A stretch of 64,000 bases of DNA, taken from the NCBI GenBank assembly GCA_963703855.1, contig CAVPFW010000022.1:310001-374000 (forward strand). The letters run 5' to 3'. The first letter of the stretch is position 1. Every line of letters begins with the position of its first letter. A program made the position numbers and the translations under genes. This stretch comes from AP-15 sp963703855 (lineage in GTDB: Bacteria; Pseudomonadota; Alphaproteobacteria; ATCC43930; CGMCC-115725). Under the pieces are notes generated by a model. The model was not told where the DNA came from. It searched no databases and saw only the letters and a list, made by a program, of their open reading frames with translations. Of the stretch, positions 7,889 to 17,132 are shown piece after piece.

Positions 7889-9247
7889 TCAGGCCCCGCC
7901 CGGCGGGGCAGGCGCTGCCCGCTCCGCCGCTGGCCGCGAGCGCGTCCCGCCGAGGGCGAGCAGCGCCGTCGCCACCGCGGCCACCACCGCGAAGAAACAG
8001 GCGCTCAAGAAGACGTGCCGCGGCGGCAGCCCGCGCGCCAACAGAAAGCCGCCCAAGGGCGCCGCGGCGATGCCGCCGAGCCGGCCGATGCCGAGCGCCC
8101 AGCCGATGCCGCTCGTCCGCATGCGTGCCGGATAGAGCGCCCCGGCCGTCGCATTGGCGCCGGTCTGGCTGCCGATGACCGTCATGCCGGACAGGAACAC
8201 GACCGCCAGCAGGGCGAGGTAGGGCATCGCCACCAGCGCGATCAGTGCGATGAACACGACGCCTGCGGCGAAATGCAACGCCAGTGCTCGTTCGGGACGG
8301 AAGCGATCGATCAGGAACCCGAGATAGAGCACCGCCGCGATCGCGCCGAGAGCGTGCAGACTGGTCGCGAAGACGGCCTGGGGCGGTGTCATGCCGGTCA
8401 GGTGCAAAATCTCGGGGAGCCAAAAAACAAACAGGTACAGATTGAGCAGGCTGCAAAAGAAAACGATCCACAGCAGTACGGTCTGCAGCGCGTATCCCTC
8501 GCCGAACAGCATCTTGATCGGGTTCTCCCGGGCGATGTCGATGCGGTGCGGATCGGCCTGGCCCGGCGCGATGTCGAGGCGCTGCAGCAACGCGCGGTCG
8601 CGCGGCGCGAGGTTCGGGCTGGCCGCGAGAAAGCGCGGCGATTCCGGCAGCCACAGCGCCATGATCACCAGCAGCGCCAGCGGGAACACGCCGCCGATGA
8701 CGAAGATGATCGGCCAGGCGAAACCCTGGTGCAGCAGCAAGGCAACGACCTGACCGCCGACAAACCCGCCGAGTGGCGCACCGGTGAAGGTCACCATGAT
8801 CATCGTCGCGCGCCGCCGCCGCGGTGTGTAATCGCCGGTCAGCGCGGTCGTCCCGGTAAACCCGCCAGCGATCCCGAGCCCGGTGAAAAAGCGCAACCCG
8901 CTCAGCACCCCGAGCGAGGGCGCGAAGGCGCTCGCCAGCGAGGCGAGGCCGAAGATCGCGATGCTGGCGAGCAACAGAGGCTTGCGTCCGAAGCGGTCGC
9001 CGATCGGCCCGGAAGAAAGCGCCCCCACCATGACGCCGAGGTTGGACCACAGAAAGGCCAAGGCAAACGCCGGCGGCGCAATATGCCAGACGTGGGTCAG
9101 CGACGGCACCGCCCAGCCGATCGAGCCGACATCGTAGCCGTCGCACATCTGAATGAGGGTGCAGATTGCCGCGACGCGGATCTGCAGCGCGCCCAGCGGC
9201 TGGTTCTCGAGCGCCCGCTCGGTGGTCGACAAAGGCGCGTGGGCCAT
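7889..9247 (-). CDS. MFS transporter, aromatic acid:H+ symporter type (copy B)
   Basis: A 452-residue paralogue of the gene at 6411-7757, starting MAHAPLSTTERALENQPLGA. Corresponding motifs are QMCDGYDVGSIGWAVPSL, GPIGDRFGRKPLL, RFFTGLGIAGGFTG and the loop LDIAPGQADPHRID. The two copies align along their whole length and share an upstream segment, so they arose by tandem duplication and have since diverged. It probably imports a related aromatic acid. It is divergently arranged with the HpaB-type hydroxylase, with 106 bases between the starts. Confidence 0.88.
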   Translation of the reverse strand: MAHAPLSTTERALENQPLGALQIRVAAICTLIQMCDGYDVGSIGWAVPSLTHVWHIAPPAFALAFLWSNLGVMVGALSSGPIGDRFGRKPLLLASIAIFGLASLASAFAPSLGVLSGLRFFTGLGIAGGFTGTTALTGDYTPRRRRATMIMVTFTGAPLGGFVGGQVVALLLHQGFAWPIIFVIGGVFPLALLVIMALWLPESPRFLAASPNLAPRDRALLQRLDIAPGQADPHRIDIARENPIKMLFGEGYALQTVLLWIVFFCSLLNLYLFVFWLPEILHLTGMTPPQAVFATSLHALGAIAAVLYLGFLIDRFRPERALALHFAAGVVFIALIALVAMPYLALLAVVFLSGMTVIGSQTGANATAGALYPARMRTSGIGWALGIGRLGGIAAAPLGGFLLARGLPPRHVFLSACFFAVVAAVATALLALGGTRSRPAAERAAPAPPGGA

Positions 9248-9289
9248 TCCCGCCTCCCTATGTGCCTCATGTGCCTCCGCGCGCAGCCG

Positions 9290-9319
9290 TGTTGCATTTT
9301 CGGTGCGGCTGCGCAAGCC
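9290..9319 (-). repeat. Conserved leader segment, copy B
   Basis: This matches 7791-7820 upstream of the paralogous transporter (about 24 of 30 positions). It lies in the divergent spacer with the hydroxylase gene, so a shared operator is one possibility. Confidence 0.5.
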
Positions 9320-9353
9320 TCGGGCGGCAGATTATGCCGCAGGCCGCTTGCCG

Positions 9354-10845
9354 ATGAGAACGGGCGCCGACTACCGCGAGGCCCTGCGCGACGGGCGCCG
9401 GGTCTGGGTGATGGGCGAGGGCAAGGTCGCCGACGTGACCACGCACCCCGCCACCCGCGCGATGGTCGCGGAATACGCCCTCTGGTACGACCGTCACCTG
9501 GACCCGGCCTGGCGGGACGCCTTGCTGTCGCCGCACCGGGCCGAACGGGGACCCGGTGCCTTGGGCCTATGTCGCGCCCACAGGCGTCGAGGATCTGATC
9601 GGCATGGGCCGGTCCTTCGCGAAGACGATTTTTCTGAGCGCCGGCAACATCACCCACACCCCGGCCTACGGCAACCTGATCGCGCTCGGGGTGCTGACCG
9701 CGGTGCAGGCGAAGAACCTCGCGCCCGAGCACGCCGCCGCGGCGACGGCCTATCGCGAAGGCATCGCCCGCACCGGGCGCTTTCTGACCTTTTGCGGCGG
9801 CGCCCCGATCATCGGCCAGCGCCTGCGCCCGGACCCGGCCGAGCGCGTCGCCCTGAAGCTGGTGCGCGAGACCGATGCCGGGGTCGTGCTGCGCGGCCGG
9901 CTCGGCATGCATACCAGCCCGGCCTATGCCGAGGACGTCTATGTCGGCGCGCTTTCCGGCATCGACATCGGCGGCCATCGGGCCAGCTTCATCGTCGCGG
10001 TCGACGCCCCCGGGGTCACGGTCCTGTGCCGCAAGCGGGCGGCGCGCGGCAACAGCCCGTTCACGGCGCCGCTCTCCAGCCGCTTCGACGAGCTCGACGG
10101 CCAGATGTGGCTCGACGACGTGTTCGTCCCGTGGGAGCGGGTTTTTTTCGTCGACCCCTCGCCCGAGGCGATCCCGCGCTGGCTGCGATGGCATCACCTC
10201 TACGGCTGGCTGGCGAAGGCGGAGTTCACTCTCGGGCTGGCGCTCGCCTTGAGCGATGCGATGGGCCTCGCCGAGCACCCGCAGACGGTCGAGTACCTGA
10301 TCGACCTGGTGGTCGCGGTGCAGACCGTCCGCAGCTGCCTGACCGCGGCCGAGCGCCAGCCCGATTTCACCCGAGAGGGCTATTGCTTTCCCGCTCACGC
10401 CCATCTCGCGGCCGGCGGCATCGCCCTCTTCAAGGCGCGCCAGCGGATTTCCGAGATCCTGCGGATCGTCCCCGGCTCCTCGCTCGTCGTGGCGCCGTCC
10501 GAGGATGATCTCGCCGACCCCGAGCTCGCTTCCGGGCTCGAGGATTCGTTCGGCGGCGGCGGCTACACCGCGTTGCAGCGCGCCGCACTCCTCCAGCTCG
10601 CCTCGGACCACGTCTCGTCGGCGCTCGACGGCCGCGAATCGGCGTTCGAGCTGCACGCCAGCGGCGGCATGCCGAATTGGCGCCATTGGCTGCGCCGCAG
10701 CTTCCGCGACTATAACGCGCTGGCCAACGCGGTGCTCGGCGCCCTCGACCTGCCGATGCCGGAAATCGACCTCGCCACCCTGCGCACCGCCCCGCCCGCC
10801 CCTCGCCGCACCACCACCCCGCCCCCGCCGGCGGAGAAGGGATAG
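9354..10845 (+). pseudogene. 4-hydroxyphenylacetate 3-monooxygenase (HpaB family), frameshifted
   Basis: Two frames together give a complete HpaB-type flavin oxygenase of about 496 residues. The first 62 codons (MRTGADYREALRDGRRVW to LLSPHR) are in one frame; from 9541 the rest follows in the next, PNGDPVPWAYVAPTGVEDL onward through HTPAYGNLIALGVLTAV, LDGQMWLDDVFVPWERVFF and the helical C-terminal domain. The join is explained by one extra G in caccggg at 9538-9540. The family uses FADH2 from a partner reductase to hydroxylate phenols ortho to the hydroxyl group. No HpaC-type reductase is nearby. The neighbouring aromatic-acid transporters fit a phenolic substrate. If the indel is a sequence error the gene is intact. 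Confidence 0.82.
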
Positions 10846-11026
10846 CCGGCAGCCTCCGCGCCGCCCTCGAGCCCGCGCTTGCAACCCATCCCGATTGGTT
10901 TCGGGTCGGAACCGGCCGGATTGCTTGCTGCGGGGGTCGCCGCTGCGGCGGCGCATTGCGCATGGCAGCTGCGAGGGGGTGAATGACGGCTGGTAAATCG
11001 GCCGGCGGGCTCGTAACGTCACTGTC

Positions 11027-11653
11027 ATGTTTACCGGCATTGTCAGCGATCTCGCGCGGGTGCGGCGGGTGCGGCGCGGCGAGCTCGCCGAGCTGACGAT
11101 CGCGACGCGGTTCGATCCCGGAACAATTGCGATCGGGGCGTCGATCGCGTGCTCGGGGGCGTGCTTGACGGTGGTTGCGGTCGAGGACGGGGGGTTTGCG
11201 GTGCAGGCTTCGGCCGAGACCCTGGCGCGCACCACGATCGGCAGGTGGAAGGAGGGGATCGCGGTCAATCTCGAACGATCCTTGCGGCTCGGCGACGAGC
11301 TCGGCGGGCATCTGGTGTCGGGCCATGTCGACGGGCTGGCGCGCATCGTCGAGCGGCGGCCCGAGGCCCTCTCGGTGCGGTTCGCGTTCGAGGTTCCCGA
11401 AGAGCTGGCGCGCTTTATCGCGCCCAAGGGCTCGGTCGCGCTCGACGGGGTCAGCCTGACGGTCAACGAGGTGTGGGGCGACGACGTGTCGGGCACCCGG
11501 TTTGGCGTCAACATCATCCCGCACACGCTCGCCTGCACCAGCTTCGGCGAGGCGCTCCCGGGGCAAGAGATGAACCTCGAAATCGACATGATCGCCCGCT
11601 ACGTCGCGCGGTTGCTCGGAGCGTCGCCGGCCGCCGCCAAGGGTCCGACCTGA
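11027..11653 (+). CDS. ribE: Riboflavin synthase alpha subunit
   Basis: A 208-residue enzyme that dismutates two 6,7-dimethyl-8-ribityllumazine molecules into riboflavin and a pyrimidinedione. Two tandem lumazine-binding barrels are visible: MFTGIVSD... with IACSGACLTVV in the first, and GHLVSGHVDGLARI with VALDGVSLTVNEV and NIIPHTL in the second. Length is normal. It overlaps ribH by one base (TGATG). The spacer in front was examined for an FMN riboswitch and none was found, so control here is probably not by the RFN element. Confidence 0.96.
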   Translation: MFTGIVSDLARVRRVRRGELAELTIATRFDPGTIAIGASIACSGACLTVVAVEDGGFAVQASAETLARTTIGRWKEGIAVNLERSLRLGDELGGHLVSGHVDGLARIVERRPEALSVRFAFEVPEELARFIAPKGSVALDGVSLTVNEVWGDDVSGTRFGVNIIPHTLACTSFGEALPGQEMNLEIDMIARYVARLLGASPAAAKGPT

Positions 11654-12099
11654 TGAGCCGGCCGCCGCATATCCTTCTGGTCGAGGCGCCCTATTACGCC
11701 CACCTCGCCGAGGCATTGCGGCGCGGGGCCGAGCGCGCGCTCGCCGCCGCCGGGGCGACCTACGAGCGCATCGCGGTCCCCGGGGCGTTCGAGATCCCGG
11801 CCGCGATCGGGATCGCCGCGCGGGCGAGCGAGCGGTTCGACGGGTTTGTGGCGCTCGGCTGTGTGATCCGCGGCCAGACCACGCATTACGACCACATCTG
11901 CGCCGAGAGCGCGCGCGGCTTGCAGGATCTGGCGGTGCGCGAGGGGCTCGCCATCGGCTACGGCATCCTGACCGTCGAAAACGAGGCGCAGGCGCTCGAA
12001 CGCGCCGACCCCGAGCGCCGCGACAAGGGCGGCGAGGCGGTGCGCGCGTGCCTGGCGATCGTAGATTTGAAGCGGCGTCTGGCGCAGGCCGGCGGATGA
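11653..12099 (+). CDS. ribH: 6,7-dimethyl-8-ribityllumazine synthase
   Basis: The 148-residue enzyme condenses 5-amino-6-ribitylaminouracil with dihydroxybutanone phosphate to make the substrate of RibE. Visible motifs are VPGAFEIPAAI, the loop FVALGCVIRGQTTHYDHI with the catalytic histidine region, GILTVENEAQALERA and DKGGEAV. The start overlaps the ribE stop, and its own stop overlaps the nusB start (ATGA), so the three genes are probably translationally coupled. Confidence 0.96.
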   Translation: MSRPPHILLVEAPYYAHLAEALRRGAERALAAAGATYERIAVPGAFEIPAAIGIAARASERFDGFVALGCVIRGQTTHYDHICAESARGLQDLAVREGLAIGYGILTVENEAQALERADPERRDKGGEAVRACLAIVDLKRRLAQAGG

Positions 12100-12593
12100 A
12101 CGCGGCGGATGACCATACCACCGGCGAGGGGCGTCCGCGGATTGGCGGCCGGCGGCGCACGGTCGCCCGGCTGGCCGCGGTGCAGGCGCTATACCAGCTC
12201 GAGCTGAACCCGGAGCTCGATCCCGAAGCGGCGGTGCGCGAATTCGCCCGCTACCGCCTCGACCAGGACATCGACGGCGACCAATTGGCCGAGGCTGACC
12301 CGGCGTTTTTCGCCGATATCGTGCGCGGTGCCGCCGCCGACCAGGAGCGGCTCGACGCCGACATCTCGGCGGCACTGGTCGAGGAGTGGCCGCTCGCCCG
12401 GCTCGATGCGGTATTGCGCGCGATCCTGCGCGCCGGCGCCTGGGAACTGGTGCATCGGCCCGATGTGCCGGCGCGGGTCTCGATCAGCGAATACATCGCG
12501 ATCGCCCACGCCTTTTTTACCGGCAAGGAGCCGGGGCTCGCCAACGGCGTGCTCGACCGGCTGGGCCGCACCCTGCGCGCGGCGGACATGTAG
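12096..12593 (+). CDS. nusB: Transcription antitermination factor NusB
   Basis: A 165-residue all-helical RNA-binding protein that joins NusE (S10) at boxA to support rRNA antitermination. The basic N-terminal RRRTVARLAAVQALYQLEL and the C-terminal VSISEYIAIAHAFFTGKEPGLANGVLDRL are the conserved NusB segments. It starts at the ATG overlapping the ribH stop. The ribE-ribH-nusB-thiL arrangement is widespread in proteobacteria. Confidence 0.96.
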   Translation: MNAADDHTTGEGRPRIGGRRRTVARLAAVQALYQLELNPELDPEAAVREFARYRLDQDIDGDQLAEADPAFFADIVRGAAADQERLDADISAALVEEWPLARLDAVLRAILRAGAWELVHRPDVPARVSISEYIAIAHAFFTGKEPGLANGVLDRLGRTLRAADM

Positions 12594-12598
12594 CGGCG

Positions 12599-13591
12599 AT
12601 GCCGAAGCGCGCGGCCGACGAGGCGGCGGGCGAGTTCGAGCGCATCCGGCGGTTTTTCGCGCCGCTCGCCGGGCCGGGCGGGCTCGGCCTCACCGACGAC
12701 GCCGCGCTGGTCGAGTGCCGCGCCGGGCACGTCTTGGTCATGACCGCGGACGCGATCGTGGAGGGCGTGCATTACCTGACCGAGGACCCGCCGGATCTGG
12801 TCGCCAGAAAGCTGCTGCGGGTCAATTTGTCGGACCTCGCGGCGATGGGTGCCCGGCCATTGCATTATCTGCTGACGACGGCGCTGCCGGCCGAGCGGGG
12901 GCCGCAGTGGATCGCCGGGTTTGCCCGCGGGCTCGAGGAGGATCAGCGCCGGTTCGGCGTCGCTCTGTTGGGCGGCGATTCGGTGTCGACGAGGGGGCCG
13001 GCGGTGCTGTCGTTGACTGCGATCGGCGAAGTCGCGGCCGGAACCGAGATCCGGCGCAATGGCGCCCGGGCCGGGGATGTCGTCTGGGTCTCCGGAACGA
13101 TCGGCGACGCCTATCTCGGCCTCAAGGTGCTGCGCGGGGCCTATCGCGGGCTTGCCGCCGGGCACCGCGAGACCTTGATCGGGCGGTTCCGGGTGCCCGA
13201 GCCGCGGGTGGCGCTGGGTCCGGCGCTGGGCGGGACAGCGCATGCGATGATCGATATTTCCGACGGGCTCCTGGCCGATCTCGGCCATATCTGCGAGACC
13301 TCGCATGTGGGCGCCGTCGTCGAGCTGGCGGCATTGCCGCTGTCCGCGGCGGCGCGTGCAGCGGCGGCGCTCGACCCGGAGGCCGCGATGCGACTTGCAG
13401 CCGGCGGCGACGATTACGAACTGCTGTTCGCGGCACCGCCCGAAGCGGCCGACGCGATCCGCGATCTCGCCTCGCGGCTCGCCCTGCCGATCACGTCGAT
13501 CGGCCGGATCGAGCCCGGCGAGGGGGTGCGGCTGGTCGACGCCGCCGGGCGGCCGATCGCGATCGAGACCGCCGGCTACCGGCATTTCTGA
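12599..13591 (+). CDS. thiL: Thiamine-monophosphate kinase
   Basis: The 330-residue enzyme phosphorylates thiamine monophosphate to the active cofactor thiamine pyrophosphate with ATP. Recognisable pieces are the N-terminal GLTDDAALVECRAGH metal and ATP region, HYLTEDPPDLVARKLLRVNL, LSDLAAMGARP, LLGGDSVSTRGP, MIDISDGLLADLGHI and LAAGGDDYELLFA. It starts five bases after the nusB stop, inside the same operon. No TPP riboswitch is expected or seen because it lies internal to the operon. Confidence 0.95.
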   Translation: MPKRAADEAAGEFERIRRFFAPLAGPGGLGLTDDAALVECRAGHVLVMTADAIVEGVHYLTEDPPDLVARKLLRVNLSDLAAMGARPLHYLLTTALPAERGPQWIAGFARGLEEDQRRFGVALLGGDSVSTRGPAVLSLTAIGEVAAGTEIRRNGARAGDVVWVSGTIGDAYLGLKVLRGAYRGLAAGHRETLIGRFRVPEPRVALGPALGGTAHAMIDISDGLLADLGHICETSHVGAVVELAALPLSAAARAAAALDPEAAMRLAAGGDDYELLFAAPPEAADAIRDLASRLALPITSIGRIEPGEGVRLVDAAGRPIAIETAGYRHF

Positions 13592-13788
13592 GGGGCTGGA
13601 GAGGCAGCGCCCCTCTCCCCGCCCCTCTCTCCGCACGCGGGGCGCGGGAGAGCTGCGGCGCACGCGACCATGCCGCTGCCTGGGGCGGTTGCCCAAAGGT
13701 TAAGCTTCTGCCATGTTCCGCGCGCTCCGACCTGTCCTCGCCGGGCAGCGGAGGGTTCCCCATTGCTGGTCGCGAGGCAGGCTTCCCT
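13592..13788. repeat. GC-rich palindromic spacer between thiL and hppA
   Basis: The spacer contains a CT-rich stretch (cccctctccccgcccctctctcc) followed by ggggcgcgggagag, which can pair as a large hairpin. It resembles the CT/GA inverted elements at 22555-22705. It could act as a REP element or terminator of the rib-thiL operon. Confidence 0.45.
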
Positions 13789-15885
13789 ATGCCCAACGCA
13801 TATTATCTCGTCATCGCCTGCGGCGTGCTGGCGCTGCTCTACGGCTGGGTGACCAGCCGGCAGGTGCTCAGCGCCGATGCCGGGACCGCCCGGATGCAGG
13901 AAATCTCGGGCGCGGTGCAGGTCGGCGCGCGCGCCTATCTGAACCGGCAGTACCGCGCCGTCGCCGTGGTCGGGGTGGTGATCCTGATCGTGCTCGGCGC
14001 CCTGCTCGGCCTGCGCGTAGCCATCGGCTACCTGATCGGCGCGGTGCTGTCGGCGACGGCCGGCTATATCGGCATGAACGTCTCGGTGCGGGCCAATGTG
14101 CGCACCGCGCAGGCGGCCCGCGGCGGGCTCAAGCCCGGGCTCGCGGTTGCCTTCCGAGCCGGCGCCGTGACCGGATTGCTGGTCGTTGGGCTCGGGTTGC
14201 TGGCGGTGGGGATCTATTATTTCGTTCTGCGCGCGACGACCGGCGGCGATGATCTGCGCCCGGTTCTCGAAGCCATGGTGGGGCTGAGCTTCGGCGCGTC
14301 GCTGATCTCGATCTTCGCCCGCCTCGGCGGCGGCATCTTCACCAAGGGCGCCGATGTCGGCGCTGATATCGTCGGCAAGATCGAGGCCGGCATCCCCGAG
14401 GACGACCCGCGCAACCCGGCGGTCATCGCCGACAATGTCGGCGACAATGTCGGCGATTGCGCCGGCATGGCCGCGGATCTGTTCGAAACCTACGTCGTGA
14501 CCATCGTCGCGACGATGCTGCTGGCCAACATCTTCTTCGCGCCGCCGCTGCTCGACAAGCTGCTCCTGTTGCCGCTCGTCATCGGCGCGGTGTGCATCGT
14601 GACTTCGGTGATCGGCACCTATTTCGTGCGGCTGGGCGCCGATAACGGGATCATGAAGGCGCTCTATAAGGGGCTGATCGCCACCGGGATCTTGTCGGTC
14701 ATCGCAATCGCGATCGTGATCTATCTGCTGCTCGGCGCCCGGGCGCCGCTGGTGATGAGCACCGGAAGTCCAGTCACCGGTTTTCAACTGTGGCTCTGTA
14801 CGATCGTGGGCTTGGGCGTGACCGGCTTCATCGTCTGGATCACCGAGTATTACACGGCGAGCAACCACCGGCCGGTGCGCAGCATCGCTCAGAGCTCGAC
14901 GACCGGCGACGGCACCAATGTCATCCAGGGCCTCGCGGTGTCGATGGAGGCGACGGCGCTGCCGGTCGTCGTGATCTGCGTCGGCATCGTGGCCTCCTAT
15001 CTGCTCGCCGGGCTGTTCGGCATCGCGGTGGCGGCGACGACGATGCTGGCCCTCGCCGGCATGATCATCGCCATCGACGCCTATGGCCCGGTCACCGACA
15101 ATGCCGGCGGCATTGCCGAGATGGCCGATCTGCCGCGCGAGGTGCGCCGCACGACCGACGCGCTCGATGCCGTCGGCAACACGACGAAGGCAGTGACCAA
15201 AGGTTATGCGATCGGCTCCGCCGGCCTCGCTTCCGTTGTGCTGTTCGCCGCCTATACCCAGGACCTGAAACACTACTTTCCCAAACTTGATGTTCATTTT
15301 GCGCTGCAGGATCCCTATGTGGTGATCGGGCTGTTTATGGGCGGGCTTTTACCGTACCTGTTCGCCTCGCTCGGCATGACCGCGGTCGGCCGGGCGGCGG
15401 GGTCGATCGTGATCGAAGTGCGCCGCCAGTTCCGCGAGATCCCGGGCATCATGGAGGGCCGGGCCAAACCCGATTACGGTCTCGCCGTCGACCTGCTGAC
15501 CCGCGCGGCGATCCGCCAGATGATCGTGCCGTCTTTGTTGCCGGTGGTGGCGCCGATCGCGCTCTACATCGTCATTGCGGTGATTGCCGGGCGCGCGGCC
15601 GCGTTCAGCGCGCTGGGCGCGATGCTGCTCGGCACGATCGTGACCGGCATCTTCGTCGCGATCTCGATGACCTCGGGCGGCGGCGCCTGGGACAACGCCA
15701 AGAAATACATCGAGGAAGGCCATCACGGCGGCAAGGGCTCGGACGCCCACAAGGCGGCGGTGACCGGCGATACGGTCGGCGACCCCTACAAGGACACCGC
15801 CGGGCCGGCGGTCAACCCGATGATCAAGATCACCAACATCGTCGCCCTGCTGCTGCTCGCCATCCTGGCGAAATGGGCGAGCTGA
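13789..15885 (+). CDS. hppA: Membrane-bound proton-translocating pyrophosphatase, K+-independent type
   Basis: A 698-residue, roughly 16-helix integral membrane pump that uses pyrophosphate hydrolysis to move protons. The substrate site is intact: FTKGADVGADIVGKIEAGIPE, then DNVGDNVGDCAGMAADLFE, AYGPVTDNAGGIAEM near the middle, and TGDTVGDPYKDTAGPAVNP at the end. At residues 463-468 the sequence reads GNTTKA; lysine here (K467) instead of alanine marks the potassium-independent subfamily. It could energise the membrane and drain pyrophosphate. It starts at MPNAYYLVIACG, the first ATG with a hydrophobic helix after it. Confidence 0.97.
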   Translation: MPNAYYLVIACGVLALLYGWVTSRQVLSADAGTARMQEISGAVQVGARAYLNRQYRAVAVVGVVILIVLGALLGLRVAIGYLIGAVLSATAGYIGMNVSVRANVRTAQAARGGLKPGLAVAFRAGAVTGLLVVGLGLLAVGIYYFVLRATTGGDDLRPVLEAMVGLSFGASLISIFARLGGGIFTKGADVGADIVGKIEAGIPEDDPRNPAVIADNVGDNVGDCAGMAADLFETYVVTIVATMLLANIFFAPPLLDKLLLLPLVIGAVCIVTSVIGTYFVRLGADNGIMKALYKGLIATGILSVIAIAIVIYLLLGARAPLVMSTGSPVTGFQLWLCTIVGLGVTGFIVWITEYYTASNHRPVRSIAQSSTTGDGTNVIQGLAVSMEATALPVVVICVGIVASYLLAGLFGIAVAATTMLALAGMIIAIDAYGPVTDNAGGIAEMADLPREVRRTTDALDAVGNTTKAVTKGYAIGSAGLASVVLFAAYTQDLKHYFPKLDVHFALQDPYVVIGLFMGGLLPYLFASLGMTAVGRAAGSIVIEVRRQFREIPGIMEGRAKPDYGLAVDLLTRAAIRQMIVPSLLPVVAPIALYIVIAVIAGRAAAFSALGAMLLGTIVTGIFVAISMTSGGGAWDNAKKYIEEGHHGGKGSDAHKAAVTGDTVGDPYKDTAGPAVNPMIKITNIVALLLLAILAKWAS

Positions 15886-15913
15886 ACCCGCGCCCGATCG
15901 GGAGCAGCGCCGG

Positions 15914-16423
15914 CTATTCCTCGCTTTGGGGGTTCGGACCGGGCTGCCGGCTGCCGCCGCTGCTGGCCCCGCCGGCGCTTGCGCCGCCGCCGTTGAACTT
16001 GCCGAGATTGCCGACCAGCTGCTCGAGAAACGACAGCTCGCGGCCGGGCGCCGGGGTGGCGCGGGCGACCGGATCGATCTCGCGCCCATCCCGCAAGGTC
16101 TTATGGTCGACCGCCTTGACGACGCCCTTGTCGTTGAAGTCGACGACGTAGACCTGCTGGTCGAGCACGTTTGGATCGAAAAACGCGAATTGGCTGGTGC
16201 GGCGGCTGACGTAATACCACGACTTGTCGTCGAAGGCGCCGACGGTGGACGGCGTCCCCAGGATCTTGACCACCTCGTCCTTGGTGGTTTTGCCGGGGTG
16301 GATTTCGGCGAACTCGTCCGACTTCGGAAGATTGCCGCGCTGCTCGACGGTCGCGGAGCAGCCTGCGAGCGCGACAGCACCCACGAAGACGGCGAGCACG
16401 GAGGACAAATGCAGCTTGGGCAT
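15914..16423 (-). CDS. bamE: Outer membrane assembly lipoprotein BamE (SmpA/OmlA)
   Basis: A 169-residue lipoprotein of the BAM complex, which inserts beta-barrel proteins into the outer membrane. The signal peptide ends in a lipobox LAGC with Cys22 as the lipidation site. The SmpA/OmlA domain follows: IHPGKTTKDEVVKILGTPST, SWYYVSRRTSQFAFFDP and VVDFNDKGVVKAV. The C-terminus is a low-complexity Gly/Ala/Ser tail. An ATG five codons upstream is also possible. It is divergent from the cbp3-like gene and convergent with hppA. Confidence 0.92.
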   Translation of the reverse strand: MPKLHLSSVLAVFVGAVALAGCSATVEQRGNLPKSDEFAEIHPGKTTKDEVVKILGTPSTVGAFDDKSWYYVSRRTSQFAFFDPNVLDQQVYVVDFNDKGVVKAVDHKTLRDGREIDPVARATPAPGRELSFLEQLVGNLGKFNGGGASAGGASSGGSRQPGPNPQSEE

Positions 16424-16564
16424 GGCTCTACGACGCAACAGGCTAGCACCAACGAGATCTTGCTCGAAACCGGTCTCGGTTGAAACAAATTCGGGCAGCC
16501 CCCATTTCTGTTACCTTCAGCCGAGCCTCGCGTGTTGTCAACGGCTGCAGTGGTCCCGAGCCCG

Positions 16565-17132
16565 ATGGTGATTTCCTTCGCCCGCAGCAAGCCGGTTCGC
16601 GACGCTGCCGAGCTGGCCTACCGACGGGTGGTCGAACAGGCGCGCAACCCGGTGTTTTTCGCCTTCTATGGCGTGCCCGACACCATCGACGGGCGTTTCG
16701 AGCTGATTTGCCTGCATGCGTTTTTGTATCTTTATCGGCTGAAGCCGGAACGGCCGCCGGCGGCCGGCCTGTCCCAGGCGTTTTTCGACGCGATGTTTGT
16801 CGATCTCGATCGGGCGTTGCGCGAGATGGGCACCGGCGATTTGAGCGTCGGCAAGCACGTAAAGCGGATGGCGCAGGGTTTTTACGGTCGAATTCGCGCT
16901 TATCAGGAGGGCATCGAGGGTGATGGTCCGGCGCTGGGCGCGGCACTGGAGCGAAACCTTTTCGGCACCGTCCGCGAGTTGACGCCGGGGATCGGCACCA
17001 TGAGCGGCGCGATGGCAGAATACGTTCGCGCGCGCGGTCGGAGAGCTGAGCCGGCAACCGGCAGCGGAACTGCTCTGCGGCGGCGTGCGCTTTCCGGTTC
17101 CCGGCATCGGCAACGGGGACGCCGGGCGATGA
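16565..17132 (+). pseudogene. Ubiquinol-cytochrome c chaperone (CBP3 family), frameshifted at C-terminus
   Basis: The CBP3 domain is clear: AYRRVVEQARNPVFFAFYG, RFELICLHAFLYLYRL, FFDAMFVDLDRALREMGTGD, VGKHVKRMAQGFYGRI. In alphaproteobacteria it helps assemble cytochrome bc1. The expected tail (VGELSRQPAAELLCGGVRF then PVPG) is present but one frame over from about 17040, ending at a TGA (17130-17132) that overlaps the downstream ATG. The slip lies in gttcgcgcgcgcggtc, a CG dinucleotide run, so loss of one CG or gain of one base explains it. As written, the first frame instead runs on into the next gene and would give a 362-residue fusion from this start. About 188 residues when corrected. ATG at 16532 is an alternative start. 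Confidence 0.8.

Noticed and set aside
7676..9598. 640-codon plus-strand frame across the transporter genes
   Set aside because: Shadow of the minus-strand MFS genes; arginine/histidine-rich composition with no domain.
10846..11026. Possible FMN (RFN) riboswitch before ribE
   Set aside because: The spacer lacks the conserved RFN blocks such as GGGGCAGGGTG and the GATCCGGT/GATTCCGGAG arms.
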